This document shows positions 33,201 to 44,646 of a stretch of DNA of 64,000 nucleotides, one piece after another. The stretch is taken from positions 124,001 through 188,000 of the forward strand of contig JAIVFJ010000105.1 of the NCBI GenBank assembly GCA_025765615.1, in the 5' to 3' direction. Under the pieces are notes generated by a model that did no database searches, had not been told where the DNA came from, and saw only the letters and a list, made by a program, of their open reading frames with translations. Source of the DNA: Zopfochytrium polystomum (lineage: Eukaryota; Chytridiomycota; Chytridiomycetes; Chytridiales; Chytridiaceae). Within the stretch, counting starts at the first letter, position 1; the number at the start of each line of letters is the position of its first letter. Both the position numbers and the translations under genes were made by a program.

Positions 33201-35069
33201 AAAGCCAACTGCAGCTGAAGAAACTGCTGCTGATGCTGCTGCTGCTGTTGCTGCAAAAGTTGGTGAAACTGTATTTGGACTTCGAGTGGCGCTGTTGCAA
33301 AAGCTTCGGGGGTGATACCGGCGGCCGCAAGCAGCTCAATCAGATTGGGGGGCTGAGGGAACTGCGGCACAGTGGCCACAGGCGGGAAAAGGGGAAGGGC
33401 AATGGGTGGCGGCTCCTCTGGTCGCAGCGCAAGACGTGGATCCTTGCGATTGGTGGATCTTCTGACAATGGTCGGCATTACAGCTGGCTCCAACTTTGAA
33501 GCTGCTTCTAATGGACCCAAAAGCGACCTGCCGTAACGCTACACCCTACTTAGTCGCAAAATGACTGACAGATGGAAAAGCACAAACCAGAAGCGATTCT
33601 TGCCACTGATGCGGAGGCGTGCTAGCAACGGTGCGTATTATCAATTCAACAACGTCTTCAACTGGAAGTGAATTCACGGCATTTCTCATGTGGGCCATAG
33701 AATCATCGTCCATGCGTGCACGCTTTGCAGGTCCCGATGCAGATTCGGCCAACATCCTTTTCCGCCGAGCGCTGACCTTATTGCCGACTTCGTGACCTTT
33801 AGCCCCAAGGTAGATAAGAAGCTCGGAAATCTGTGGTATGAAAGCCCCAATTTCTTCAGCTTTCAGCCTGAACAGCGAATTTTGCTTTAGCAGATGGTGA
33901 GACGATGCGACAGAAAGAAGCTTACCCCAGAATTGCGAGGAGTAGTGTCCGAATAGTTCGCTCGACGCTTTTCTTTTCCAACGCGCTCAGATGCGGAGGT
34001 GGATCTCTTGGCCATGCGAGGAGTGGTGGGATGATTCCTGCAGAATATGACGCCCTGTGCTTTGCTATTGGGAATAACGCGTTGACGGCAGCCGTAATTG
34101 ATGAGCCTGAGCTGGTGTCGTCAAATAAGCAAGATGTCAGTGCAATTGAGTTTTGCGCAGTTGTTCTAACGCCTACGTGGTAGAAGATCTGAGTTGAGCA
34201 AGCAACAGGGCCAAGCAGTCCGCCGACTGAGAGCGAAGCTCATCCCACCGAAGGAATGGATGATTGTGGGGGCAAATATCGAGCGATAGATCATGTTCGG
34301 GGTCCTGCGGTCGGGCGTCAGTTTGGTAGTTTAATAAATGGGACGAACTTTCTCCAGCAGACCTCTGGGTTAGAATCTCGGGGCGACTGAATCAATGCGA
34401 CCGTTTGCAAAAACTTGTAGACGTGCGGACGGATACCGCCGTTCCGCATTTCAACGCATTTGACCACTCGCTCCTTGATATTTGTTACCGTCTTCCACAC
34501 ATTCGCGTCGCGGTGAGCCGTGCACCTGCAAAAGGATCATCATTTAATGCTCGTTTGGGCATCAAACGAAGCCAACAAACACCGACACGAGGCGAAAGAC
34601 GGCCTGGTAGCAGTTGGTCGCGCATAAGATTGCCCGTTTCAGCACCGGAAGTACATCGTCCTTCATTATCAAGCTCAGGCCATCCATGGCTGGCTGGAGA
34701 ACTTCCAGGACATAGTTAGTAGTATATTATGATTTCATAAAGGCAACCGGTACCGCTTATCCGAACATCCAGTGGAAGACTGGGAACTCGGTTAACAACC
34801 TCTTCGATGAGTGCGACGGCGTTTATCCTGGGCTCCGGTGCAGGGTCGGCGAGTGCAAGGGTGAGGCAGGGAGCGAGGGTCCCGGCGACAACAGTCGGAG
34901 CGTTGGCGGAGTCTGTTCGAACCACCTCGATGACCTGTCCAATGATCGCGGCTACGTCTGTGGAGCTGAGCCGCTTCGATGATAGCGGTGCCGGCGACGC
35001 GGCGGCAGTGACTGCAACAATGAGCGCATTCGCCGCCGCTGCGGCGGCGCTCGCATCGGGTTCGCTCAT
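30259..35069 (-). CDS. SYMPK: Symplekin/Pta1, mRNA 3'-end processing scaffold
   Basis: Symplekin holds together the cleavage and polyadenylation machinery (CPSF/CPF). The gene begins at ATG 35069 (MSEPDAS, Ala-rich) and ends at 30259. The N-terminal half is helical (HEAT-like). A central exon (33520-32291) carries the RKDPRLAL block, a Gln-rich tract and a long helical part ending in DAINEVVRSYCDDPDR. C-terminal symplekin domain: KISVLLMRTVLRSLKVFPGL and SKKIWTMHAWLWEGFIRCC, then LPKAQLQDMLARAPQLKKRLL, closing with a Gly-rich and charged tail. Several introns of about 50-100 nt are evident. Exact junctions in the N-terminal third (33540-35000) were not resolved. Confidence 0.88.
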
Positions 35070-35262
35070 CACCGGCACACTGTCGCAGATCGTTCGGTCT
35101 TGTCAAAACTGCCTCGAATATGTAAGTGATCAACACGTCTTGCAGTTCGCTTGCTTTAGCACATAGTCGCTTCCCAAAGGTTGTTAAACCTGCCATACAT
35201 GCACGTATATTGAATGAGGCCTCCAACTCAAAGCTCAGAGTCTCTAAATTACAAAGTCCACT

Positions 35263-36039
35263 CTACTGCAGTGCCGTTTTAAAACAGCTTCGCCGAGAGT
35301 TCGGAGAGAATCTCCGCTCGCTTCTCTACAGCCAACTTCGTAAAAGCCTCATACACCGACACGCCCTTTCGGTCCCGGATTTTTCCCAGCTGCCCGCCGG
35401 CGTAGTAGCCGCCAACCGCTCCCGGCAAGTTGCCAAAGATGAAGCCTGTGGGTTCACCGCGGTGTTGTCAGAATTCTTCTTTCGCACGGTAGTGAGGTTC
35501 CCTCCCGGCTCGTTCCTCACCCAGTGTCGCGCCCGCCGCGGCGCCGATGGGCTGCCAGAACGTGGACGGGTTCGGAACCTCTGGCGTAAGCAGCTCGTCG
35601 AACACGGACCCGAAAATGGTCGACGCGTTGACCTTTTCCTCGCCGGTCGCGTACTTTTCGTTGGACTTTCTTGCTTTGTCGAACGCGTTGCGTCGGTTGA
35701 TGTCGCTGAGTTTGGGGGGGCGATTGATCAAGAGAGACAGAGCGACTGAGCAGCGCAGCCCAGTTTCGCAACGAGGCGAGGGAGGGCTGTTTCCCCACGG
35801 TCCTCGTTTCCAAGCAGACACAGCCCCCCTCACCTCAAAACGTAGTACGCCTGCGCGATCATCTGGAAGCGCTCCACGGCGGACGGATCGTCGGGGTTCC
35901 TGTCCGGGTGCCATCGCAGTGACTGTCGGATGTACGCCTCGCGGATGACTTCCTCTGATGCGGTGTAGGGAGGAATGCTGAGGATGGCGTAGTAGTCGTC
36001 AGGGTCGGCGAAGCAGTCTGAGCCACCGGCGTTGGCCAT
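35263..36039 (-). CDS. J-domain protein (Hsp40-like) with glycine-rich C terminus
   Basis: It starts at ATG 36039 (MANAGGSD) and ends at TAG 35263-35265. Residues about 12-75 form a J domain with the essential HPD in RWHPDRNPDD, which stimulates Hsp70 ATPase. Exon 1 is 36039-35834; the next exon continues SDINRRNAFDKARKSNEKY and the family block ASTIFGSVFDELL. The last exon has GNLPGAVGGYYAGGQLGKIR and SVYEAFTKLAVEKRAEILSE. The Gly-rich C-terminal segment is a feature of a fungal family of uncharacterised J proteins and could insert in a membrane. It shares a 228-bp divergent promoter with the HUT1-type gene. Confidence 0.85.
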
Positions 36040-36267
36040 GACTGGAAAGCGGGAAGGGGGAATGAGAAAAGAGAAAGATAGATGGATTGTAGTGTGTGTG
36101 CGGAGTGTGTGCGGGAGTGTGTGTGTGTGTGTGTGCGTGCGTGCGGAGTGGGGGAGTGCGTATTTCAGTGTGGTGTGGGGGTGCAAGGAGGGTGGGTCTT
36201 GCGGTTTGTCGAATCGGAAAGAAGCCAACAATTGTTCGCACAAAAAGCGAAGCACAGACAAACAGAC
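36040..36267. promoter_or_regulatory. Divergent promoter J-protein / HUT1 with GT microsatellite
   Basis: Two start codons lie 228 bp apart in opposite directions. The middle (about 36094-36145) is GT-rich, including about nine uninterrupted TG units around 36117-36135. No TATA box is evident. Confidence 0.6.
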
Positions 36268-37598
36268 ATGAACCGATATGTCGAGCTGGCGATCGTCGTC
36301 GCAGGCATCTACACTTTCTTCCTCACCTGGGGCATCACGCAGGAGAGGGTCACAACCACCGCCTACGGCGGCGCAAAGTTCCGCTACTTCATGTGAGCTT
36401 CTTTCTGGTTACAATAGACTAATGAGCGGCGGGGCCTGCTCCGTTCCCCGCGATCACCATCCCCCCCTCGCGTGCGACACTCGCCTGACCTGCACTGATT
36501 GGCTGATCGCTTGCCCCCCTACCCTTTCCGCATCCCAGCTTCATGAACTTTGTGCAGGCGGTTCTAGCCTCGACCGTCGCGTTCATATACCTGAAGCTGC
36601 GGCGCTTCCCGGCCAACTTCCCGCGGGGTGCCATGGTCTTCAGCTTCGCGCAGCTGTCGCTGTACTCTGTTCTTGCGTCGCCGTTTGGATACGCCTCGCT
36701 CAAGTACATCGACTACCCGACCATGATCCTCGGCAAGTCGTGCAAGCTCGTGCCGGTGCTTCTCATGAACGTGCTCCTCTACCGCAAAAGCTTCCCGCTG
36801 TACAAGTACGTGATCGTGGCGCTCATCACGGCCGGCGTTTCCGCCTTTATGTTGCTCCACCCATCGGACAAGGCCAAACACAAGCGCGCCGCCGCGGCGG
36901 CCGCGTCGCGCACGCTTCTCGAGTCGCTGTGGGGCCTGCTGCTGCTGTCGATCAACCTCCTCCTGGACGGCGTCACAAACTCGACGCAGGACAAGATTTT
37001 CCACGAAAACCGCTCGCTGACGGGTGCGCACATGATGCTGCACATGAACCTCGGCGCGTCGGTCCTCATGGCGGGGTACCTGGTCGCGTCGAACCCGTTC
37101 ACCGGCGAGCTGGCGGCGTCGATCGCGTTCTGCGCGCGCCACACGCAGGTCGTGTGGGACTTGCTTCTGTTTGGGCTCTGTGGCGCCGTCGGGCAGTGCT
37201 TCATCTTCCATTCGCTCGAGCGGTTCGGCGCCGTTACCACCGTCACGATCACGGTCACGCGGAAAATGATGTCGATTGTCCTCAGCGTCCTTTTGTACAA
37301 CCATCAGCTCGCCTTTGGCCAGTGGGTGGCGGTGGGCGTGGTGTTTGTGGGAATCGGGCTGGAGGCGTTCTGGAAGGGCGGCCACGGCCACGGCGCGAAG
37401 AAGGGAAAAGATGCGAAAAAAGCAAAGGCGGAGGCGGAGGAGGAGGAGGAGGAGGTTGTTGTGGACCTCAAGCGCGTCGCTGGCCAATCCGGCGGCGGCG
37501 GCGGTGGCAGCGAAAAGCCTCCATCACAGGAGTGGACGGCCAGAAAGGACGGGCCGCAGCGGCGGCGCGCGGGCGGCAGGAGCAAGCGGGAGGACTGA
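36268..37598 (+). CDS. HUT1: HUT1/SLC35B-type nucleotide-sugar transporter
   Basis: Two exons (36268-36392, 36539-37598) give 394 residues in phase. The family comprises ER and Golgi membrane transporters of the drug/metabolite superfamily (UDP-galactose transporter homologues, SLC35B1). The first exon is one membrane segment with the GITQERVTT motif that corresponds to the YGILQE region of the family. Then come eight or nine hydrophobic segments, the motifs NTxxILGKSCKLVPV-like (PTMILGKSCKLVPVLLM) and TITVTRKMMSIVLSVLLY near the end. The cytosolic tail is long, with Lys/Glu runs and poly-Gly rather than a plain di-lysine end. Substrate is inferred from family only. Confidence 0.88.
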
Positions 37599-37951
37599 AG
37601 GGCTTGATGAAACCCGATGATGAATAGAATACAAACCCTCCTCACACGGGGACTAACTTGGAGTCAAGTCAGTCAAGCAAAAAGACAGTACCGCTCTCTT
37701 TGCCAAACTGAAAAAGCAGCTGCTTGAGTTTTCATCAGAAATGCGCTTGGAAATCAATAATAATAATAATAATAATAATGAATTTATTATGGCGAGTTGC
37801 TTAGCGCTGGGGCCTCACGGCTGCATTGTGTGGCTCGTGAGCGAGCTGGACAGCAGAGCATCTTTTTTTGGAGAGAGAGCGAACGAGGAGAGTGGGACAC
37901 TGACAGAGAGAGAGAAGAGGGACAGAGACAGAGCGAGACCAAAATAGAGGG

Positions 37952-37989
<38 letters not shown>

Positions 37990-38549
37990 CAGAGAGAGGC
38001 AGAGAGAGACAGATAGAGCTTAAGGAAACACAGGGGGACAAGGTATTAAGACAAGTCACCTCGTTCTCCGACGCCGCCGCCGCCGCCTGCAAGTCGCCAC
38101 GCAACGTGAGTAGTTGCTGCTGCGTCATGTCCCACGCCGTACGCCCACGCCCCGTTCCCCGCGATGCCTCCACCTACAACCCCCCCACCCCCCTCCCCGC
38201 CTCCCCGTGCCCTGCATCGCCGCCGCCGGGCCCTCCTGCTCTCTTATCCGCCCCTTCCCCACGCGCAGACGCGTGCTCGCTCCCACCAACCCCGTGGCCG
38301 CGCCTCCCCTCTCCCTTCCATCCCGGTGTTGCGACTACTACCCATCCAACCCAATGAAAAAACCAGTCCTTCCAGCAGCCACGGCGCGATACATTGCATC
38401 CAGCGCTAGACGCGTCCAGACCTTGCTTGCTCCTGCGCTGTCTGGTGTGGGGCCAGTGGACAGCGACCCACAGTTCTGACCCGCACAACCCCGTCCAGAA
38501 AAAGAATCAAATCAATCACAGGGAGGGCCGAACAGCCAATCCATCCACC
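37599..38549. other. Intergenic, microsatellite-rich
   Basis: The stretch lies between the transporter stop and the HMG-box start. It contains an AAT repeat (37757-37780), a GA-rich tract (about 37860-38020, with a pure run near 37954-37987) and C-rich sequence (38150-38330). Open frames across it are low-complexity. The promoter of the HMG-box gene should lie at its right end. Confidence 0.5.
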
Positions 38550-40173
38550 ATGTTCGCCCTCGGACCTCTTTCGTCCGCCCGCCACTCCGCATCGCAGCTC
38601 GCGACGATGCGCCTTCCGGCCATCGCCACGCCAGCTTCCTTCTCTCGGATGGCTGGTCTCTTCGCCCTCGCTGCTTTCTACGCGACGACCCCTGGTGAGT
38701 GTGCGAGGCGACTCAACCCGTTCGACCGTCGCACTTTCTCGCTGTTCGTCGTTCCGTTTCCTTTCAATGCTGACCAAAGGCCCTCCAAAAAAAAATAAAA
38801 AAAGGCGCCCCGCCCTCATTGAACGCTACGATGCGCGCCGTTCCCCGCCCTGCCTTGCCCGCTCCCAAACGCGCTTCCAACGCTTTTGCGCTTTTCGTCA
38901 AGGACTTCTTCAAGGACGGCCGTCAGCGCAACCCCGAGCTTGCCCGCCTGACAGGGTCGGGCGCCCAGCCCGCGGTCATGAAGGCTGCTGCTAAGGCGTG
39001 GGCCTCGCTTTCCCCAAAGGAGAAGAAGGTTTGTAGTTCTTTGTCGTAAACGCCAACCCGTCCCACCCCCCTCCCCATCTCCCCCAGCCCCATCTTCCCG
39101 CGCAACCTGACTTTTTTTCCTTTCGCTCTTTGACTTCCCCACTTACCGTCCCAATGCGATGCACTCGCGAAACCAAAGCCCTACACCGACAAGCAGGAGC
39201 AAGAGAAAGAGCGCTATGCCAAGGAGCTCAGCAGCTACCTAAAAAATCGAACGGCCGTGGACATCGCCGCCGCGTCGGCGGTCCGCAGGGCGCTGTTGAA
39301 GCTCAACCCATCTCGCAGGAGATTTCCCGTCCCCATCGATCCGGCACGACCGAAACGACCGTTGACGGCCTTCATTTTATTCTCCCAGGCAGCCACATCG
39401 GGCAGGATTCCTCGCTATGCTGAGGAAATGAAGCCGTTGACCATGACTCAAAAAGCGTCGGCCGCCGGCAAACATTGGAAGAGCCTTTCGGCTGCCGAGA
39501 AGGAGGTTCGTATTTCGTGAGCGGTGTTGCGTTGATCAATCTCGACATGACTTGTTCATTGACATCACTTCAAATTTCTTCTCTTTTTTTTCTCCTGGCA
39601 GCCTTTTGAGAAGCAGGCGCTGCTCAACAAGCAACGATACGATCTTGCTAAGGCCAAGTATGACCAGGTTTGCACCATCATACTGAACGAATATTTTACG
39701 CGGTTCGGACGGGGGCCACGACTCTTACAAGCGACTGTGCTTTATTCACATATTAGGAGTTTGGATATTCCAAGGCGGTAATCGCCGTTCGCCGCGAGAC
39801 CCAGCAGAAGCTCAAGCCCAAGAAGAAGAAGAAGAGGGTGAAGAAGGCCGCCTCTCGCAGGTCTGCGTCAAAGTCTCGCCGCGCTGCCACCAAGACGAAG
39901 AAGCGCGCCACCTCGAAGACTGCAAAGAAGAAGACCACCGGCAAGAAGGCGACCGTGAAGAAGTCTGCGAAAAAGACTGTCAAGGCGACCAAGAAGAAGC
40001 CCGCCGCAAAGAGGACGGTGAAGAAGGCCGCGCCCAAGGTGAGAAGCCTCTTTTTCTGGCGCATTTTATTCTTAGTCTTTCCGAACAAACTTGACCCATC
40101 CTTTCTCCTTCCCTCCTTTCCTTTCTCCGCTCTTGTCAATCATCAGGCTAAGAAAACCGTCAAGAGGTCGTGA
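38550..40173 (+). CDS. Two-HMG-box protein with histone-H1-like tail, possible mitochondrial import signal
   Basis: Six exons (38550-38694, 38805-39028, 39179-39505, 39602-39667, 39757-40038, 40147-40173) give 356 residues in phase. The N terminus (about 50 residues) has Arg, Ser and Ala but no acidic residues, like a mitochondrial presequence. HMG box 1 begins PKRASNAFALFVKDFF; box 2 begins PKRPLTAFILFSQAATSG and ends in AAGKHWKSLSAAEKE. The tail from about residue 265 is almost only Lys, Arg, Ala, Thr and Ser (for example KKTTGKKATVKKSAKKTVK), as in histone H1. TFAM and Abf2 have two boxes and pack mitochondrial DNA; the long H1-like tail is extra. Location is predicted, and a nuclear role remains possible. 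Confidence 0.85.
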
Positions 40174-40420
40174 GTCTCTTTCAAAACAATGGAAGAAACT
40201 CGAGGACGAATGTCGTTGGGCAGCCTCGACGCGCGCTCTTGTTCTAATTTGTTTGGGTCCAGGGAGGAAGTGATTAAAGTTTGCAATGGAAAGGCAGAGC
40301 TAGGTTTCGAACGGATGATGAGTAAGTTGCAACGAACAAAAATAAAGCGCGGTTGATGCGGTGCGAAACTCTATCTGTGCGGGCCTGCGGTTTGCGCACT
40401 CTTGTCCATTTTCTTTGCCC

Positions 40421-43400
40421 CTACAGCGTTTGCCTGCACCACTTTGCAAAGCAGTCCAGCTTGCTTGGCTGAATGAAGGCGCCGAGCGCTATGTGACGTC
40501 TCTCGTCCGTCGCAAGTATGAATTCACCGAGCGTCATCTGAGGAAAAATTGAAGTTGTCCCGCTTTGAGCGCATGTTGCGAAATAGCCTGCTTCGTCCTC
40601 TCACCTGACTCAAGACCAGCTGAGCGGAGAACGGGTTGAACATGGGGAACGCGCAGAGGAACTTTTCCTGCTGCAGTTCGCGAGAGGGATGCCAGAAAAA
40701 TAGTCAAAAAAAGGGGGGGCACCTGGACAACCTACCACGGACTCCTCTAATGAAACCCACTGCCTGTTCTCCCACGCCAACTTTGAGGCCCAACCGGCTC
40801 TCTTCTCGGCGCCGTCGCCGCCGCAGCTGTCGTACCGGTCGCCCGTCATGTCTCCGATCATTCTAGCCCCGCAAGAGCACTTAGTGTAAGCAAAACCGTC
40901 AGGGCTTTCTGGCCAAAAAAACAAGGGGCCTCTGGGGGAAAAAAATAAAAAGAAAAAAAAAAACCCCCCTGAACGCACCTCACAGTCCTGGCTACCTCGG
41001 CGGCCCCGCGCACCCACACGATTCCGACTTTCACGCCGCCCGCCCGCTCGACGCCCCGCGCGAACGCCGACAGGCCGGCCACGCGCCGCAGGACAGGGGG
41101 CGATAGGAGCACCGGCACCGCGCGGGGCGTTGTCGTTGTCGTCGTCGTCGCCCGTTCGGGTGCGCCGCTAGATGGTGGTGGCGGCGGTGGCGCCGCCGCG
41201 GTGTCGATGAGGATCCAAATGTCTTCGTATTTTTGGGAGAGTCGCACTAACGATTGGGGCAGGGTTGGCGGTGAGTTGGATGCGGATGAGGAGGGAGTTG
41301 GTGCGACGGGCGGTGTGGACGAGACGGGAAGGGCGAGGTGGGAGATGTCTGAGACGGTCACGACGCTGTTGTTGTTGTTGTTGTTGTTTGCCGAATGGGG
41401 CGCGTAAAATTATTATTATTTTTTTTTTTTTTTCCGAGTGAGGAGAGTCCGAGATGACATTGGAAAATTCAAAGGCACCTACATTGCACACGTCTTGGCA
41501 TCGATTATGAAATCCGCCCCGTCGGTGTTTTCCCTCTCAAATACATCGACAGCCCACTTATTTTCGAGTGCCGTGCGAATACTTGGAAGATTCATTATTT
41601 TCGGCCCAATAATGTACAAGTGCCGCGTCGCCGGTGACGCGAAGCCGCTCCCTTCGAAATCCTCGCCTGATTCGATATCGTAAACAGGCGGCGGTCCTAG
41701 TTCGGGGACCACAATGGGGGCTTGCGGCACGCTCACTGGCGCGAGGTTGGCAACTTGTTTTCCGCGCAGCTTCATGAACGAATGCAGACATGAAGCGGCG
41801 GAGAAGCGCAGTGGCTTTTCGGTGGCGGCAAAGGGCAGCGAATTGGAGGTGGCCTTGCCTGGTTCAAAGCTATGATTAATGCGGATTCCTAAAAAAAATT
41901 AAAAGGTAACTCGTCTCAACTGATCTCATTCCGTGCCTTCTTTGCTCTTCCAGCCGCGTCGTCATCTTCGGAATCACTGGAAAGAATTGGAATGGGCGAC
42001 TCGCCTGGGTCGAAGTTGAGCGGAGAATCTAAAAAGATTGGAGAGGCTTCCGCTTTTGCCATAGAGACCTGGACTGGCGGCCTCGTTTCTTCAAAAAAAG
42101 TGGCAACCCACCGGTGACAACCTGCTGATAAGTTTTTCACCCTCTGGCGCGCATTCCAAGAGTTTCGCTGGTTTTCCCAGAATCAGATTTTTGATTAACA
42201 GGGTGCCCACAAGCCTACCAGCAATATGAGCAGCCACATCCCAGTTTCTCCATTTTTCCACTGTAGGAGGAACAGCCGAGTCCTCAACGAGTAACTCTGA
42301 TAGAACGCGTTTCCGTGCCTCTGTGAGACTTGCTGTAAGGTCAATGGCTTCTCCAGCCTGTAATTCAAGCTGACTTCTGAAAGCTGCGATTGGATTCCAC
42401 TTCAACCGAAGCGAGACGGGCACGCTGGAACACGATACAGATGCGTGAGAACGTCGCCAAGTGCATTACAAAAAAAAAGCAAAACAAAAAAGCACAAACC
42501 CCGATGATGTGAAACAATCGTCCAAGCTGACAGGTTCGCCGCCAAGCCCTTCTACTGCCAGTAATAATAACGATAAGCAGCGTCCAGATTTGTTTCTGAC
42601 GGCTAATTTCCCTGGCACCTTGCCTCCAAGTCCAGCTGCTTCTTTCCACCACGCGTCGTCTGACGCGAAGAATGGTGCAGGGGTATGAGGTTCTACATCG
42701 GGTACGCGCATTTTGCGGGAGGAAAACTCATCAAATGCTTCAGATGTGATTTGAAGCTCGCCGTTCATCAATGAAGCTGGCATCGGAAGAGAATAAAGGA
42801 ATCTTATTTCTTGGTCAAGGGTGGCTTCGAAATGTTTCGGTGGAGTGTGAAGATTGAATTCGAAACTTGAAACGAGCGACTTTAGGCAGAAGCTAATTAC
42901 GAGGAAGGGCTTAACAAGCGCAGAGTCATAGCTGTCACGACTAACTCACGACTTGTCTACATCAAGCTCCGACATCGTGTCACGGCTAACAATCCTTTCC
43001 TCTGTGGAAACATCAATAGATCTCTCTACCAAGCCTCGCCTACCTAGATAATCAATTCCGCGGTAGAGAGCTAGATTGACAGCGTCAATTGCTAAAATTT
43101 TGAACGAACTTCTTGCTTCGTCTAACATGCTCATGATAGCTTCATCTCCACATGACTCCCGCTCTTCAAAATTGCTTAGTTAACACGCAGCAGAGTAATA
43201 TTTAACCCGGATGCTTACCCCAATGATGAAATACGTCGGCGAAGCTTGTTTCTCTCATCTGACTTGTATCATGACTTTTTTCGCGTTGGAGAAAAGCAGA
43301 CGGCCCGATCGCGGAGCAGGCAGACGCCAAACAGTTGTCTTCAGACTGGAAGTTGGCCTTAACCTCCAGAGTTGTCAGGGTAAGCTCGAAGATTGTCGGT

Positions 43401-44406
43401 TTGAACTCCTGGGCAATTCCGTCAATAATATGGGGAAAATACCGTGTCATTTACCAATTCAATCTGAGGACGGAAATCTGCCGCCAGCGGCTTTTGTATT
43501 CGCTGCATCAATTCAACAGTGGCTTTTCGAACTGTTGGAACGCCTAGTCTATAAATTCGGGGTCAATTCAGTTTTGACTACTAGTTTGCAACTGTAGACT
43601 CACGCGAGGATGTCCGACCCAGTCTCGGATACGGTCTGAGGAATGCGCCCCTCGACTTCGATCAAAGTGTGACGAGACATTTTAGTTGCTAATGAGCGTA
43701 CGGTTGGAGTATTTCTTGGAGACCGCCCACGTGGAGTTGACAACAGCCATTCTCTCGTCGTAAAGGTTTGGGCAGACGAAAGTAGTGGCTCTTCTAAAGC
43801 GCACCATGGACCCAGCACACTTGAGGTACTGTGTTTGGCGCCTTGCCTGGTGTCAACAATGGGCACAACTTCCAATTCTGGCGAAAGAGACTCGTGAGTG
43901 GTCAACCGAAAAGATGAACGAATATATAACGTACCTTCATAGATCAAGTCCTCTTCGGCGCATCCGCCCAGCACCAATGCGTTCTCCAGCCACATCACGT
44001 GGTCGTCTTCATCGTCCGCTGGATCATCCCCCGCTAAATAGACCTGGGTAAAAAGTGCGACTGCCGCGACCAACGAAGGGCAGATTAAATGTCGTGATTT
44101 CCATTCCGCCGTGTGCACCGCTGAATAATCTTGGTCAACGCTCTCAATTAGGGCATTCTCCTGCATATAAATGAGCAGCTCTGCGTGCCAGGATGTGTCG
44201 AGAGCTTCCTCGTCCTCATCCTCATCTCCGTTGCGGGCACCGACTGGTTCATTTTCATCACTCCAAGCTCGATAAGGCCGGCTGGAGTGGACATCATCCT
44301 CGCCGGCGCGATCGCTGTGCCGGGCGGTTTCGCTCGTCGAGCGAGATTGTCCCCGTCGCAGTCTCGCCCTACGCCTCTCGTCCCAATCCTCCACAACGAG
44401 CTCCAT
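40421..44406 (-). CDS. SHOC1/ZIP2-like meiotic crossover protein (XPF-related)
   Basis: It starts at ATG 44406 (MELVVEDWDERRR, acidic) and ends at TAG 40421-40423, with many short introns. In the C-terminal third a central-domain-like fold reads RHLYIIGPKIMNLPSIRTAL, GADFIIDAKTCAM, SDISHLALP, LSQKYEDIWILID and VKVGIVWVRGAAEVARTVR. These are the ordered strands of the nuclease-dead XPF-like domain of SHOC1/ZIP2. A helix-hairpin-helix-like end follows: FLCAFPMFNPFSAQLVLSQ, then MTLGEFILATDERR. In yeast, plants and mammals this ZMM protein with SPO16 promotes crossovers. The N-terminal half is less conserved and its exons are only partly resolved. Identity rests on motif order, so it needs a profile search. 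Confidence 0.65.
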
Positions 44407-44646
44407 ATCGATTCCTTCTTTCCCTTTCTGTCTTCTCCCAGTGTGTGTGTATGTGTGTATCTGTGTGTGTGTGTGTGTGTGTGTATTCCTGTGTGTGTGG
44501 CAAATGGCTCGAAACCGACCACGTCACTCCCTTGCTGGCCCTGGTGGCTGGGCAGGCCAGTGGCTGGCTGGCACCCTCACAGTCTGTCTGTCTTGCTCGA
44601 TCTTTCGCCAAAATTATCGAAAATACATCAGGTGCCCGCCGCCACC
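44407..44646. promoter_or_regulatory. Divergent promoter SHOC1-like / helicase with TG microsatellite
   Basis: The two start codons are 240 bp apart and face away from each other. TG repeats fill about 44442-44500, interrupted twice. The helicase ATG at 44647 is in a strong start context (GCCACCATGC). Confidence 0.6.

Noticed and set aside
36564..37487. Minus-strand 307-codon frame antisense to the HUT1-type gene
   Set aside because: Arg/Glu/His-rich shadow of membrane-segment codons; the plus-strand transporter is unambiguous.
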